Source of the DNA: Brevibacterium limosum
Lineage (GTDB): Bacteria > Actinomycetota > Actinomycetes > Actinomycetales > Brevibacteriaceae
Assembly (NCBI RefSeq): GCF_011617705.1
Contig: NZ_CP050154.1
Location: 2,604,001 to 2,668,000 of the forward strand
DNA length: 64,000 nt
Direction of reading: 5' to 3'
The notes below the pieces were generated by a model that did no database searches, was not told the origin of the DNA, and saw only the letters and a list, made by a program, of their open reading frames with translations. Position 1 is the first letter of the stretch, and every line of letters begins with the position of its first letter. Positions 16,382-25,121 of the stretch are shown in pieces. A program made the translations under genes and the position numbers.

Positions 16382-17209
16382 ATGGTGGAATTGAGCGATG
16401 TGACGATCTGCCGCACCTGCGGGGTGGAGACGACGACACCGCCGCCCGAGCTGTGTCCGATCTGCGAGGACGACCGGCAGTGGGTTCCCGCCTCCGGCCA
16501 ACAGTGGACGACTCGGGCGGAACTCGAATCCGAGGGCCATCGCGTCAGCACCACGGAGCGCGAACCGGGCCTCTTCGCCATCCGCGTCGAACCGAAGTTC
16601 GGGATCGGGCAGACCTGTTATCTGGCATGTACCGATTCCGGCAATGTGCTCTTCGACGTGCCCGCCTACATCGACGCCGAGGCGGTCGCGGCGGTCCAAG
16701 ACCTCGGCGGAGTTGCGGCCATCGCCGCCAGTCACCCGCATATGTTCGGCACGCAGATGGAATGGAGTGCCGCCTTCGACGATGCTCCCGTCTTCGTGTG
16801 CCGGTCCGACCTCGATTGGGTGCAGCGGCCCGGTCCCGCGATCTGCTCCTATTTCCACGAGGCGGTGCCGGTGCCGGGAGTGAGGCTCCGACGCACCGGC
16901 GGCCATTTCCCGGGCAGTGCGGTGGCGGTGTGGACGGGTGCCGACGGCACCGGCGTCATGCTCAGCGGGGATTCCATCGGTCCGGTGGCCCGGTCGGGGT
17001 GGGTGACGTTCATGCGTAGCTTCCCGAACTATCTGCCCCTGTCCGCAGCGGTCGTCAGGCGTATCGCCGCCTCGGTGGTCGATCTCGACTTCGCCCGCAT
17101 GTACGGCAACTTCGGCCAGTCGATCGGTTCAGGAGCCCACGCAGCGGTACAGACCTCGGCCGAACGCTATGCCGAATGGGTCTCCGGCGCCCACGATCAT
17201 CTCACCTGA
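16382..17209 (+). CDS. MBL-fold-like hydrolase with N-terminal zinc ribbon and degenerate metal site
   Basis: 275 residues. The N-terminus has a rubredoxin-like CxxC-x11-CxxC ribbon (CRTCG ... CPIC). The body resembles metallo-beta-lactamase-fold proteins: FGIGQTCYLACTDSGNVLFDVP, then ASHPHMFG where the canonical motif is HxHxDH, GGHFPGSAVAVW with a conserved His, and MLSGDSIG with a conserved Asp. The Asp-His half of the first motif is lost, so metal binding may be mononuclear or absent. The ATG follows GAGAGGA at 4 bases. It stands alone, convergent to the desaturase gene. Function unknown. Confidence 0.65.
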   Translation: MVELSDVTICRTCGVETTTPPPELCPICEDDRQWVPASGQQWTTRAELESEGHRVSTTEREPGLFAIRVEPKFGIGQTCYLACTDSGNVLFDVPAYIDAEAVAAVQDLGGVAAIAASHPHMFGTQMEWSAAFDDAPVFVCRSDLDWVQRPGPAICSYFHEAVPVPGVRLRRTGGHFPGSAVAVWTGADGTGVMLSGDSIGPVARSGWVTFMRSFPNYLPLSAAVVRRIAASVVDLDFARMYGNFGQSIGSGAHAAVQTSAERYAEWVSGAHDHLT

Positions 17210-17252
17210 AGTTCTCCTCTTGCCAGCGGGTACGGTACTGCATGTGTCACCG

Positions 17253-18428
17253 TCAGCGGGACCGGAACTGCGCGGTGACAGGGCAGTCGAAGGGATCGGC
17301 TTCGCCGAGGCCGACCCGGTTGAGGTAGGCGATGATGATCCTATAGGACTCGAGCAGAGTCGTCTCGGTGTAGGTGATGTCCTTCTGGCGGCAGTATTCG
17401 CGGACCATCGGCTGCACCCGGTGCAGGTTGACGCTCGGCATACTCGGGAACAGATGGTGTTCGATCTGATAGTTCAGCCCGCCCATGAGGAATCCCATGA
17501 AACGACCGCCGGAGATATTGCGTGACATCAGCGTCTGACGACGCAGGAAGTCGATCTTCACATCTTTGGGAACGATCGGCTGGCCCTTGTGGTTGGGGGC
17601 GAAGGAACCGCCCATGTGCACACCGAAGACGGCGAGCTGGACGAGGAAGAAGACGCTGCCGATGAGGGGGCCTGCCGCCCAGATGGCGAGCGCGGGGAAC
17701 CCGATGAGGCGGATTCCGATGAAGACGCCCTCGATCCAACGGCGTTTGATCGAGGACTGCCCCCGGGCGATGGCTTTGACGGATTCGACGTGCAGCTGCA
17801 GACCGGCCAGGGTCAGCAGGGGCAGGAAGAACCAGCCCTGACGGGCGGCGAACCATTTGGCGAACCCAGTGCGCTGCCGGGCATCCTCGGCGACGAAGAC
17901 GAGGGCGCCGGGAGCGATGTCGCCGTCGACTCCGGCCTTGTTCGGATTGGCGTGGTGAAGCGCATTGTGCTTCTTCAGCCACCATCCGTAGCTGAGCCCG
18001 ATGAAGAGGTTGCCGATGATCGTCGACACCCACTCCCCTGTCTTTCCGTTGGTGAAGATCTGGCGGTGCGCTGCGTCGTGGGCGACATAGGCGGTCTGGG
18101 TGAACAGTGCGCCGAAGACGACTGCGGTGGCCATCTGCCACCAGCTCTCACCGATGAGGAAGAGCATTCCGAAGGACACGACGTAACCGAGGCCGAGGAG
18201 CACGAAGCGCATCGTGTTCCAGCCCGGTCGCCTGGCCAGGAGACCCGCTTCTTTGACCTGAGCCATCAGTGCACTGAAGTCGCTGGTGAATTCCTGTTCG
18301 GCGGTTCCCCTTCTGGCCCTCCTGCGTTCGAGCACTGCGGCCCGGGCTGCCCGATCGGGTGCCGGAGTCGACAGAGCGGTCGCGGCTGAGGTGGACGGTT
18401 CGGGGGTCATGAGGTCAGATGGGTTCAT
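17253..18428 (-). CDS. membrane fatty-acid desaturase (acyl-lipid type)
   Basis: 391 residues. The three His boxes of membrane di-iron desaturases are intact: HDAAH (117-121), HNALHH (154-159) and QIEHH (321-325). The QxxHH third box is typical of front-end/acyl-lipid desaturases and of mycobacterial DesA3-type enzymes, but no cytochrome b5 domain is present, so it needs a separate electron donor. Start chosen at the ATG preceded by GGTGGG. The N-terminal 45 residues are Ala/Arg-rich and cytosolic. A DesK/DesR-like two-component system lies immediately upstream on the same strand, suggesting membrane-fluidity control. Confidence 0.92.
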   Translation of the reverse strand: MNPSDLMTPEPSTSAATALSTPAPDRAARAAVLERRRARRGTAEQEFTSDFSALMAQVKEAGLLARRPGWNTMRFVLLGLGYVVSFGMLFLIGESWWQMATAVVFGALFTQTAYVAHDAAHRQIFTNGKTGEWVSTIIGNLFIGLSYGWWLKKHNALHHANPNKAGVDGDIAPGALVFVAEDARQRTGFAKWFAARQGWFFLPLLTLAGLQLHVESVKAIARGQSSIKRRWIEGVFIGIRLIGFPALAIWAAGPLIGSVFFLVQLAVFGVHMGGSFAPNHKGQPIVPKDVKIDFLRRQTLMSRNISGGRFMGFLMGGLNYQIEHHLFPSMPSVNLHRVQPMVREYCRQKDITYTETTLLESYRIIIAYLNRVGLGEADPFDCPVTAQFRSR

Positions 18429-18486
18429 GATTCCCACCGTAGGGATGTCGGACCGGTCTTTCGTCACCCCTGGGAGCCGTTCTTCA

Positions 18487-18508
18487 CCCCCTACTCGGGT
18501 AGGGGGTC
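18487..18508. promoter_or_regulatory. 22-base palindrome between response regulator and desaturase genes
   Basis: ACCCCCTAC-TCGG-GTAGGGGGT, perfect 9-base arms. It lies 23 bases downstream of the response-regulator stop and 59 bases upstream of the desaturase start, so it could be a terminator of the two-component operon, an operator for the desaturase, or both. A nearby direct repeat of TTC(G/T)TCACCCC (18462-18472 and 18481-18491) adds to the operator reading. Confidence 0.5.
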
Positions 18509-18530
18509 CGCGGTGAGGCGGTGGGCGGAT

Positions 18531-19181
18531 TCAGCTGCTGGGGATGACGAGGCCGGATTCGTAGGCGGCGATGACAGCTTGGGCGCGGTCACGGGCGTCG
18601 AGTTTGTACAGGATCCGCGAGACGTGGGTTTTCACGGTCTGCACGGCGATGTGCAGGATCGCTGCGATCTCGGTGTTCGAGGCTCCGCGAGCGACCTGGA
18701 TGAGGATTTCGCGTTCCCGGTCGGTGAGTTCGGGCAGGGCCGTGCGGCTGGGCTGCTGCCCGCCGGTGGCGAAGTGTTCGATGACCCGTTTGGTCACGCT
18801 CGGGGCCAGGAGCGCTTCGCCTCCGGCGACGATGCGGACCGCCTCGGCGAGTTCATCGGGTGGGGCGTCCTTGAGGAGGAACCCGCTGGCTCCTGCACGG
18901 ATGGCGTCGAAGACATAGTCGTCGATATCGAAGGTGGTGAGCATGATGATCCGGGGCTCGGCTTTCGCAGCGACGATCATGCGGGTCGCTTCGATTCCGT
19001 CCATCAGGGGCATCCGGACGTCCATGAGGACGATATCGGGGGCAAGGTCGGCGACGAGGTCCACACAGTGCGCACCGTCTTCGGCCTGTCCGATGACTTC
19101 GATATCAGCATGAGCGCTCAACAGTGCGGCGAAGCCGGCGCGCACCATCGCCTGATCATCAGCGATGACGATCCTGATCAT
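18531..19181 (-). CDS. NarL/LuxR-family response regulator (DesR-like by context)
   Basis: 216 residues. The receiver domain has acidic pocket D8/D9 and phospho-acceptor D54 (IVLMDVRMPLMDG), T/S at LTTFD and K at LLKD. The output domain is a LuxR-type HTH: LTDREREILIQVARGASNTEIAAILHIAVQTVKTHVSRIL. Its start overlaps the stop of the kinase gene by 4 bases, so they are translationally coupled. The neighbour downstream is a fatty-acid desaturase, the arrangement of Bacillus desK-desR-des, although that is contextual and target binding is unproven. Confidence 0.92.
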   Translation of the reverse strand: MIRIVIADDQAMVRAGFAALLSAHADIEVIGQAEDGAHCVDLVADLAPDIVLMDVRMPLMDGIEATRMIVAAKAEPRIIMLTTFDIDDYVFDAIRAGASGFLLKDAPPDELAEAVRIVAGGEALLAPSVTKRVIEHFATGGQQPSRTALPELTDREREILIQVARGASNTEIAAILHIAVQTVKTHVSRILYKLDARDRAQAVIAAYESGLVIPSS

Positions 19182-20479
19182 GGGGTCTCCTCGTCCGTGA
19201 TCGGTCTGCCTGTGCTCTGATCGCTGCTGTCGGCGAGGGATTCGCGGGGCACCAGCGGCAGCACTGCTTCGACTTCGAAGCCTCCGTCGACTGTGGCTCC
19301 GCTGCGGATCTCCCCACCCACCGAGGCTGCGCGTTCGCGCATGCCGATCAGTCCTTGTCGGCTGTGCTTGTCATGCTTCGCCGCTTCGCCAGGGCCGTCG
19401 CCGTGGTCGTTGGTCACGCTGATCCAGACGGCTGAGCCGCCGCCGCGGATGCGGATGGCGATGGCGGAGTTGCGGGCGTGGCGGATTGCATTGCTCAGGG
19501 CTTCTTGGATGATGCGATAGCCGGCGAGTCCGGTGCTGTCGCGCATGAGGTGGTCGATCGGTTCGCCGCTGCGTTCCACGGTGACCTTCACTCCCGCTTG
19601 TCGGGCCTTGTCGATGAGCGGATCGATGTCGGAGAAGTTCGGCTGCGGTGCCAGTTCTCCTCCGCCTTCCTCGTTGCGCAGGACGCTGAGCAGTCCGCGC
19701 ATCTCGGTCAGTGCGGTGCGGGCGGAGGTGGAGATGTCTTCGAACTCTTTGGCCACCTCGGTGTCGATTCCGGCATGGCGGAACGGTGCACTGGAGGCCT
19801 GGATGTTGATGATCGACATGCTGTGGGCGACGATGTCGTGGAGTTCCCGGGCGATGCGGGCTTTCTCCTCGATGGTCACTCGTTTGGAGTGCTCTTCCGC
19901 AGTGTTCTCCTTCTCCTGAACCAGTTGGGAGCGGATGAGCTGCCACTGCTGGACGATGACTGCGGCGAGGTAGACGCCGCCGGCGATGCAGGAGTAGATG
20001 AGGATGTTGACGACCGCGCCATCGGTGCGGGTGTCTGCGACGAAGAGATGAGTGATGAGCACTGCGGCCGCCGAGCCTGCGATGCCGCCGAGCAGAGCCG
20101 CCAGCGCCACTCCCCAGTGGGCGCGGAGTCCGATGATGAGGATGATGACGATCTGAGTGATCATCATCGGAACCATCCACGGCCACGGCACCCCGGACAC
20201 GTGGGGCCCCAGCAGCGGCAGCACCGTGCAGGCGGCGATCGACATGAGCGTGCCGAAGAGCGGGCGCAGCATGGACAGCGGCATGGATCCGACATGGACG
20301 ATGGTGACGACGAAAGCCAGTGCGACGGAAGCATCGTTGACCGAGACGGCGATCGACGATTCCACCGCCAGCATGACGATGGCAAGAAAGATCACCGCGA
20401 CCCAGGCCAGAGCCTCGGGGTTGAGTCGACGGTTCGGCGGCATGAACCTGTCGAAGACTTTTGTGACCATCACAGACAC
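19178..20479 (-). CDS. sensor histidine kinase, HisKA_3/DesK type
   Basis: 433 residues. Five to six TM helices occupy residues 22-178 with no large external domain, as in membrane-sensing kinases. The dimerization/phosphoacceptor helix reads ARELHDIVAHSMSI with His214. The ATPase domain has an N box (EALSNAIRHA) and GLIGMRERAASVGG. The GTG start at 20479 has AAGGGAA about 7 bases upstream; further GTG and ATG codons follow within 12 bases. Partner is the overlapping response regulator. Six-helix kinases of this type sense membrane thickness or envelope stress; that fits the desaturase next door. Confidence 0.9.
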   Translation of the reverse strand: MSVMVTKVFDRFMPPNRRLNPEALAWVAVIFLAIVMLAVESSIAVSVNDASVALAFVVTIVHVGSMPLSMLRPLFGTLMSIAACTVLPLLGPHVSGVPWPWMVPMMITQIVIILIIGLRAHWGVALAALLGGIAGSAAAVLITHLFVADTRTDGAVVNILIYSCIAGGVYLAAVIVQQWQLIRSQLVQEKENTAEEHSKRVTIEEKARIARELHDIVAHSMSIINIQASSAPFRHAGIDTEVAKEFEDISTSARTALTEMRGLLSVLRNEEGGGELAPQPNFSDIDPLIDKARQAGVKVTVERSGEPIDHLMRDSTGLAGYRIIQEALSNAIRHARNSAIAIRIRGGGSAVWISVTNDHGDGPGEAAKHDKHSRQGLIGMRERAASVGGEIRSGATVDGGFEVEAVLPLVPRESLADSSDQSTGRPITDEETP

Positions 20480-20594
20480 CGGGTTCCCTTCTGTGATTCC
20501 GGCCGACCGTTGCGATCATAGCGCGTGGACTGACTCATCACCTGGGAACGGCACATGGTGGTCAGTTCCCGGTCCGGAACCGAGAACACCCCGT

Positions 20595-20936
20595 TCAGCT
20601 TCCGCGGATCCCGTCCGCCAGGTGCGCGTGTTCTGTTCCCGCGAACTTGGCTCGGCTGCCCCAGGACAACGCGAGGTAGAGGACGAAGGAGATGGCGAAG
20701 GACGGGATCGTCGCTCCGATCGGGCTCGGATAGGCGTAGGTGAGCACATAGGAGGCCAGTGCGCCGAGGACCCACACGCCGACGGCCACCCAATTGATTC
20801 CGCGAGTGTAGGAGTAGATGCCGCCGGAGTCCTTGAGGATGTCGAGTGAGTAGGCGCGGCGTTTGATGATGTAGTAGTCGACGATGAGGATGGCGAAGAC
20901 GGGGACGAAGAGGGCTCCGATCAGGCTCCCGTCCAC
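20595..20936 (-). pseudogene. C-terminal fragment of an NCS1 permease
   Basis: About 113 codons encode only the last third of an NCS1 transporter: LIGALFVPVFAILIVDYYIIKRR, GGIYSYTRGINWVAVGVWVLGA and a final TM. The intact homologue in this window at 1262-2779 shows the same region near its C-terminus (PLFGVIMVDYWVVRR). There is no N-terminal part. The fragment begins exactly where a truncated CoA-transferase gene ends in another frame, so a deletion most simply explains both. It ends with a normal stop. Confidence 0.8.
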
Positions 20937-21130
20937 AGTTCGACACGGAAGTCTTCGTCCCGGTCGTGTGCGGCGCGAGCGCGTGCGGCCACTGCCCCCG
21001 GCACTGCCTTCGGGTACCCCGAACCAGTGAAACCGCTCATGGCCACGCGTTGGCCATTGTCGATGTGGCGGGCCGCTTCCGCAGCGGTGGCGGTCTTCGT
21101 GCTCAGTTCGGGACAGGTGATTCTCGACAT
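20921..21130 (-). pseudogene. N-terminal fragment of an acetyl-CoA hydrolase/CoA-transferase
   Basis: 70 codons match the start of the succinyl-CoA:acetate CoA-transferase/acetyl-CoA hydrolase family, including TAAEAARHIDNGQRVAMSGFTGSGYPKAVP and FRVELWTGA, where intact members of about 500 residues continue. It stops at the junction with the NCS1 fragment through a frame change. Its own ATG start is intact. Not expected to be functional. Confidence 0.8.
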
Positions 21131-21140
21131 GACTTGCAGT

Positions 21141-22490
21141 CTATCGGGCGGCCGTGCGCTCGGCCGAGGCGGTCCCTCTGCCGCGGATCGAAGTGTCGTC
21201 TCCGTCGTCGAACCGCCCTGCCTCGACGACGCCGAGAGCAGCCTCGGGCTCGCTGTTCGTCACCGCACGCTCGGTCTTCGACTGCCGAATCACCGTCTGG
21301 GACAGACTGGGCACAGGAATCGTGACGATCGTCGCCAGCAGCAGTGCCAAGGTGAAGATCATCGTGCCGATGACCAACGGCATGCCCAGCGCCAGCACCC
21401 CGACGATGACAGCGGGCGCACCGGCCCCGGCGTAGAAGGCGAGATAGAGTGCCGCGGATATGCCGGCACGATTCTTCGGAGGAGTGAGAACGTCGATCTC
21501 CCGATTGGCTCCCCAGTAACTCAGCCCGTGCCCGACGCCCGTGGCCACGGCCGCGAACACCATGATGACCTTCACCGCCGAGGGGCTGATCTCCGGGAGA
21601 TTCGATCCCAGCAGGAGCGCCGCACCGAGCCCCATGAGCGTCAGCCCCAGGGTCTGTGCCGCCCGGGGGCGGAGCGTCGGCGCCACCAGCTGGCTCGCAG
21701 CCGAGACGACCAGGACCGAGCCGACGATGATGCCGGAGGTCAGTGTTCCCGAGTTCGGAATGATCGACTGCGCCATCGACGGCAGCAGAGCGAGGAAGAG
21801 CCCGAGCGCCGTCCAGCCGATGAAACCGGTCAGCGCGGCGATGTTGAAGCTCGTGCGCATTGCGCCCGGCACGGATGACCATGTCGGCCTCCACCGCTGC
21901 CGAGTGATCGGCCGCTGCAGCGGCATCATCGCAATGAGGACCATGACGATGACGATCAGGACCATCATGACGAGGAAAGGCAGAACGAGCGGCGACGTCG
22001 ACAACGATGAGACGACTCCCGCGAGTATCGGACCGAGCCCCGACCCCAAGACGAATGAGATCGTCGCCAGCGTCGACCCCAACCGGACCCTCCGCGCCGG
22101 TGAGGCCTCGACCATCAGGGCGATACCGGCACCTGTGCCCAGCCCGAGTCCGATGCCGACCAGCGCCCTGCCGGTGAACAGTCCTGCGGATCCCGCAGTC
22201 TCGAGCCCGAAGATCGCGGTGCCGAAACCGACCAGCCCGATCGCGGCCAGCAGCACCGGCTTGCGCCCGAAGGTGTCTGCCGCAGATCCGAACAGCAAAA
22301 GCGACGGCAGACAGCTGAACACGTAGGTCGCGTAGAGCGCAGTCATCATGGACTCGGACATTCCGTGGGCCTCTTGCAGCAGCGGATACAGAGGGCTGGC
22401 CATGTTCGCGGCGGCCGAGAGGACGAGCAGGACCAGCGCACCGAACCACAGCTGTCGCCTCGTCCCTCTGATATGTGCGTTCTCAGCCAA
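21141..22490 (-). CDS. MFS transporter (drug/metabolite exporter type)
   Basis: 449 residues, 12 TM helices. The start is a TTG at 22490 with GGAGG 6 bases upstream; the frame remains open far upstream but only antisense to the LysR gene. Motif A reads GSAADTFGRKPVLLAAIGL and motif C-like GLGLGTGAGIALMVEASPARR lies in TM4-5. About 50 polar residues close the C-terminus. It diverges from the LysR gene at 22668, its probable regulator, across a 177-base gap with a CTATCG/CGATAG pair (22628-22633, 22656-22661). Its 3' end lies 10 bases from the CoA-transferase remnant's start. Confidence 0.83.
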   Translation of the reverse strand: MAENAHIRGTRRQLWFGALVLLVLSAAANMASPLYPLLQEAHGMSESMMTALYATYVFSCLPSLLLFGSAADTFGRKPVLLAAIGLVGFGTAIFGLETAGSAGLFTGRALVGIGLGLGTGAGIALMVEASPARRVRLGSTLATISFVLGSGLGPILAGVVSSLSTSPLVLPFLVMMVLIVIVMVLIAMMPLQRPITRQRWRPTWSSVPGAMRTSFNIAALTGFIGWTALGLFLALLPSMAQSIIPNSGTLTSGIIVGSVLVVSAASQLVAPTLRPRAAQTLGLTLMGLGAALLLGSNLPEISPSAVKVIMVFAAVATGVGHGLSYWGANREIDVLTPPKNRAGISAALYLAFYAGAGAPAVIVGVLALGMPLVIGTMIFTLALLLATIVTIPVPSLSQTVIRQSKTERAVTNSEPEAALGVVEAGRFDDGDDTSIRGRGTASAERTAAR

Positions 22491-22667
22491 ACGGAACCTC
22501 CATCTCTTCACATCATCGCCTGCGTTGTCGGGGACCACGAGCGGGACCCCGAGTCTGCTCTGCGGGCCCTGGAGACCATTCGCCGAGCCCTGTCGGTTCC
22601 ATGATGAAACCAAGAGAGTATTGTTGTCTATCGTAAGAAATTCCACGTAACCATTCGATAGGACCGC

Positions 22668-23600
22668 ATGATCGACAGTCGGCTCACCATGTTGAGCATG
22701 ATCCAACGACACGGCACGGTCACTGCCGCGGCGCATTCGCTGCGCTACTCGCCGTCGACGGTGTCTCATCAGGTCAAACAGCTCGCCGCGGAGCTCGGAG
22801 TGACCCTGCTCGAACAGCACGGACGCAACGTCAGGCTCACCCCGGCAGCCGAGGCCCTGCTGCGTCATGTCGATGTCATGTCGGCGGAATGGGAGAAGGC
22901 GCTGGCCGATCTCGGTCGGTTCTCCGAGACGGTGTCCGGCTCGTTGGGTCTGTGTGGCTTCTCCACTGCCGCCAGCCTGCTCCTGCCGCCGACGATGCGG
23001 GCTCTCAATGAGCAGTTCCCGCATATGCAGACGCAGACGATCGAGGCCGAACCCAGTGAATGCTTCGACTACCTGCTCTCCGGAGATGCCGATGTCGGCA
23101 TCGTCGTCGCAGCACCTGACATTCCCGCCGGCGGCGACGATCGATTCAGCCACCACTTCCTCATCGACGATCCGCTCGACCTCATGGTTCCTCTCGATCA
23201 CCAGTTGGCAGACCGCGCATCGGTCACGATCGCCGACACCGTCGATGAGACGTGGATTCTGGGCAGGCCCGGCACCGGCTACCACCAGCTCGTCATGGCC
23301 AGCTGTGCGGCGGCCGGATTCGCGCCCCGCATCGGGCATTTCGCCGATGACTGGAACACGGGAACCGCGCTCGTCCACGGCGGCTTCGGAGTGTGTGTGG
23401 CCTCGAGGATGTCGCGGTCGCAGGATCTCCACCCGGTGCGCCGAATCCCGATCAGCGGCGACAATGCCCCGTCACGACACATCACGGCCGTGACTCGGAC
23501 CGGAGCAGGTGCCCGTGAGACAGTGGCTTTCGCTCTCGAGACGCTGTCGATCGAGACGAAGCATCTGATGGGCCGCCTCGAGGCGGAACTCAGGGACTGA
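22668..23600 (+). CDS. LysR-family transcriptional regulator
   Basis: 310 residues. The N-terminal winged HTH reads SRLTMLSMIQRHGTVTAAAHSLRYSPSTVSHQVKQLAAELGVTLLEQHGRNVRLT, clear LysR. The remainder is a periplasmic-binding-protein-like effector domain (GSLGLCGFSTAASLLLPPTMRALNEQFP). AGGA sits 5 bases before the ATG. Divergent from the MFS gene at 21141-22490, the usual LysR target arrangement. The inducer is unknown. Confidence 0.9.
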   Translation: MIDSRLTMLSMIQRHGTVTAAAHSLRYSPSTVSHQVKQLAAELGVTLLEQHGRNVRLTPAAEALLRHVDVMSAEWEKALADLGRFSETVSGSLGLCGFSTAASLLLPPTMRALNEQFPHMQTQTIEAEPSECFDYLLSGDADVGIVVAAPDIPAGGDDRFSHHFLIDDPLDLMVPLDHQLADRASVTIADTVDETWILGRPGTGYHQLVMASCAAAGFAPRIGHFADDWNTGTALVHGGFGVCVASRMSRSQDLHPVRRIPISGDNAPSRHITAVTRTGAGARETVAFALETLSIETKHLMGRLEAELRD

Positions 23601-23602
23601 CC

Positions 23603-24613
23603 TCAGAGCGCTTCTCGGACGACTCGGAAGCCGATGTTCGAGGCCGAGGAATCCGGTGTGTTCGAGGAGCGGGCGGCCACTCGATAGCGATTGCAGTAGG
23701 AGTCGTGGCACAGGAAGGATCCACCGCGCATGACCCGCTTGTCTCCGTTGTCCGGGCCGCGCGGATCGGACTGCGGGGAATGCTGGTAGTAGTCGCGGGC
23801 AAACCAGTCGGCGCACCATTCCCACACATTGCCGACGGTGTTGAACAGGCCCAGACTGTTGGGGGCGAAGTGTCGGGCCGGTCCGGTGCCGACGAACCCG
23901 TCGTCGAGAGTGTTCGTGCGCGGGAATTCGCCCTGCCAGATATTGCAGTTCCACTCCCCGTCGATCAGCAGCCGGTTGCCCCACGGATAGCGACGGCCCT
24001 TGAGGCCACCGCGGGAGGCGAACTCCCACTCGGCCTCGCTCGCCAGCCGAGTGCCGGACCACACGCAATAGGCGCGGGCATCGTCCCAGCTGATGTGGAC
24101 GACGGGATGGTCTCTCCGGTCGTCGATGGTGGATCCGGGGCCTTCGGGTGCTGCCCAGTTCGCGCCGGAGACTTCGACCCACCAGGGCACGCCCGGGGCC
24201 TGCCCGAGCACATGAGCTCGCGCTCCCGGATTGGTCTCCAAGAGCATGGCGAACACCGCCGAGGTGCCCAGGCGTTCCGCCGTCGTAACGAAACCGGTGT
24301 CAGCGACGAACCGGGCGAAATCGTCGTTCGTCACGCTCGTCGTCGCGATCTCGAATTCGGTGAGGTCGACCCGGTGACGTGGTCCCTCGCCATCGGCAGG
24401 ATGCCCGTCACCGAAGGGATCACCCATATCGAAGCTGCCGCCGACGGAGACGAAGTCGAAGCTGAACTCAGGGTTCGACTCGGAACTCACGGCAGGACCA
24501 GCCGCAAGGTTCGTTGGATGACTGTCCCCCGCCTCGGCGCGGATGGTCGCGGGAGCGCAGCACGAGTGGCCATTCTGCGCCCCGGCGGCGCTGTGATCTC
24601 CGCTCTTCGTCAC
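23603..24613 (-). CDS. formylglycine-generating enzyme (sulfatase-modifying factor) with intact Cys pair
   Basis: 336 residues from a GTG with AAAGGGG about 9 bases upstream. The FGE-sulfatase domain starts near residue 50 (FVSVGGSFDMGDPFGDG), with RDHPVVHISWDDARAYCVWSGTRLASEAEWEFASRGG in the middle and GGSFLCHDSYCNRYRVAARS near the end. Cys302 and Cys307 are the copper-binding pair found in true FGEs but absent from most family members, so this should oxidize a sulfatase active-site Cys to formylglycine. The N-terminus (NGHSCCAP) is Cys-rich and similar to actinobacterial FGEs. No sulfatase gene is in the window. Convergent with the LysR gene, 2-base gap. Confidence 0.92.
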   Translation of the reverse strand: MTKSGDHSAAGAQNGHSCCAPATIRAEAGDSHPTNLAAGPAVSSESNPEFSFDFVSVGGSFDMGDPFGDGHPADGEGPRHRVDLTEFEIATTSVTNDDFARFVADTGFVTTAERLGTSAVFAMLLETNPGARAHVLGQAPGVPWWVEVSGANWAAPEGPGSTIDDRRDHPVVHISWDDARAYCVWSGTRLASEAEWEFASRGGLKGRRYPWGNRLLIDGEWNCNIWQGEFPRTNTLDDGFVGTGPARHFAPNSLGLFNTVGNVWEWCADWFARDYYQHSPQSDPRGPDNGDKRVMRGGSFLCHDSYCNRYRVAARSSNTPDSSASNIGFRVVREAL

Positions 24614-24715
24614 GTGTGGGTGCCCCTTTCGTACCGGGTCCGACTCTGTGCGGTGCGGACTCTGGGATCACCCTATGACGTCGGCCGATGCCGGGGACAG
24701 TCCGGGTCCTGTCGG

Positions 24716-24859
24716 TCAGGTGAAGAGGCTGACTCCGCCGGGGCCGACGAGGCAGCCGACGACGATGAGGACGATGCCCCACAGCAGCTGTTTGCGGAAG
24801 ATCGCGAAGATGCCGGAGATGACGAGGATCGCCGCGATGATCCAGAGAATGAAAGCCAT
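24716..24859 (-). CDS. GPGG-motif small membrane protein
   Basis: 47 residues, nearly all hydrophobic, with two TM segments: AFILWIIAAILVISGIFAIF and LLWGIVLIVVGCLVGPGG. The terminal GPGG motif marks a small actinobacterial protein family of unknown function. AAGGAG lies 5-6 bases before the ATG. Single gene, divergent from the phosphatidyltransferase at 25122; the 262-base gap between them shows nothing else that I can identify. Confidence 0.82.
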   Translation of the reverse strand: MAFILWIIAAILVISGIFAIFRKQLLWGIVLIVVGCLVGPGGVSLFT

Positions 24860-25121
24860 GATTGCTCCTTGACTTGAGGGAGCCTCGGTCGAGGTGGGTT
24901 CATCCTTGCACAGAAGAACGGACGAAGTACGGCCTTCTTCGCCAACACGCCGGTTCGTTCGCGATCGTGACCGGGCCATGACTCTCACGGTGACTCCCGC
25001 CCCACCGATACCCTCCTTTCTGCCTATCCCAGCCGACATCGTCTAGGGTGAAAGCTGAGGGACCGTCACGTCGATCACACCGGCAGGCACGCCTGCCGAC
25101 ACTTGAGGAAGAGAGCTTGTT

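Noticed and set aside
20921..21130. CoA-transferase fragment as a genuine small protein
   Set aside because: It breaks off inside a conserved block of a roughly 500-residue family exactly where another truncated gene begins.
22491..23432. long N-terminal extension of the MFS gene at 21141
   Set aside because: The extension is antisense to the LysR gene and TTG at 22490 has a GGAGG site; MFS homology begins there.
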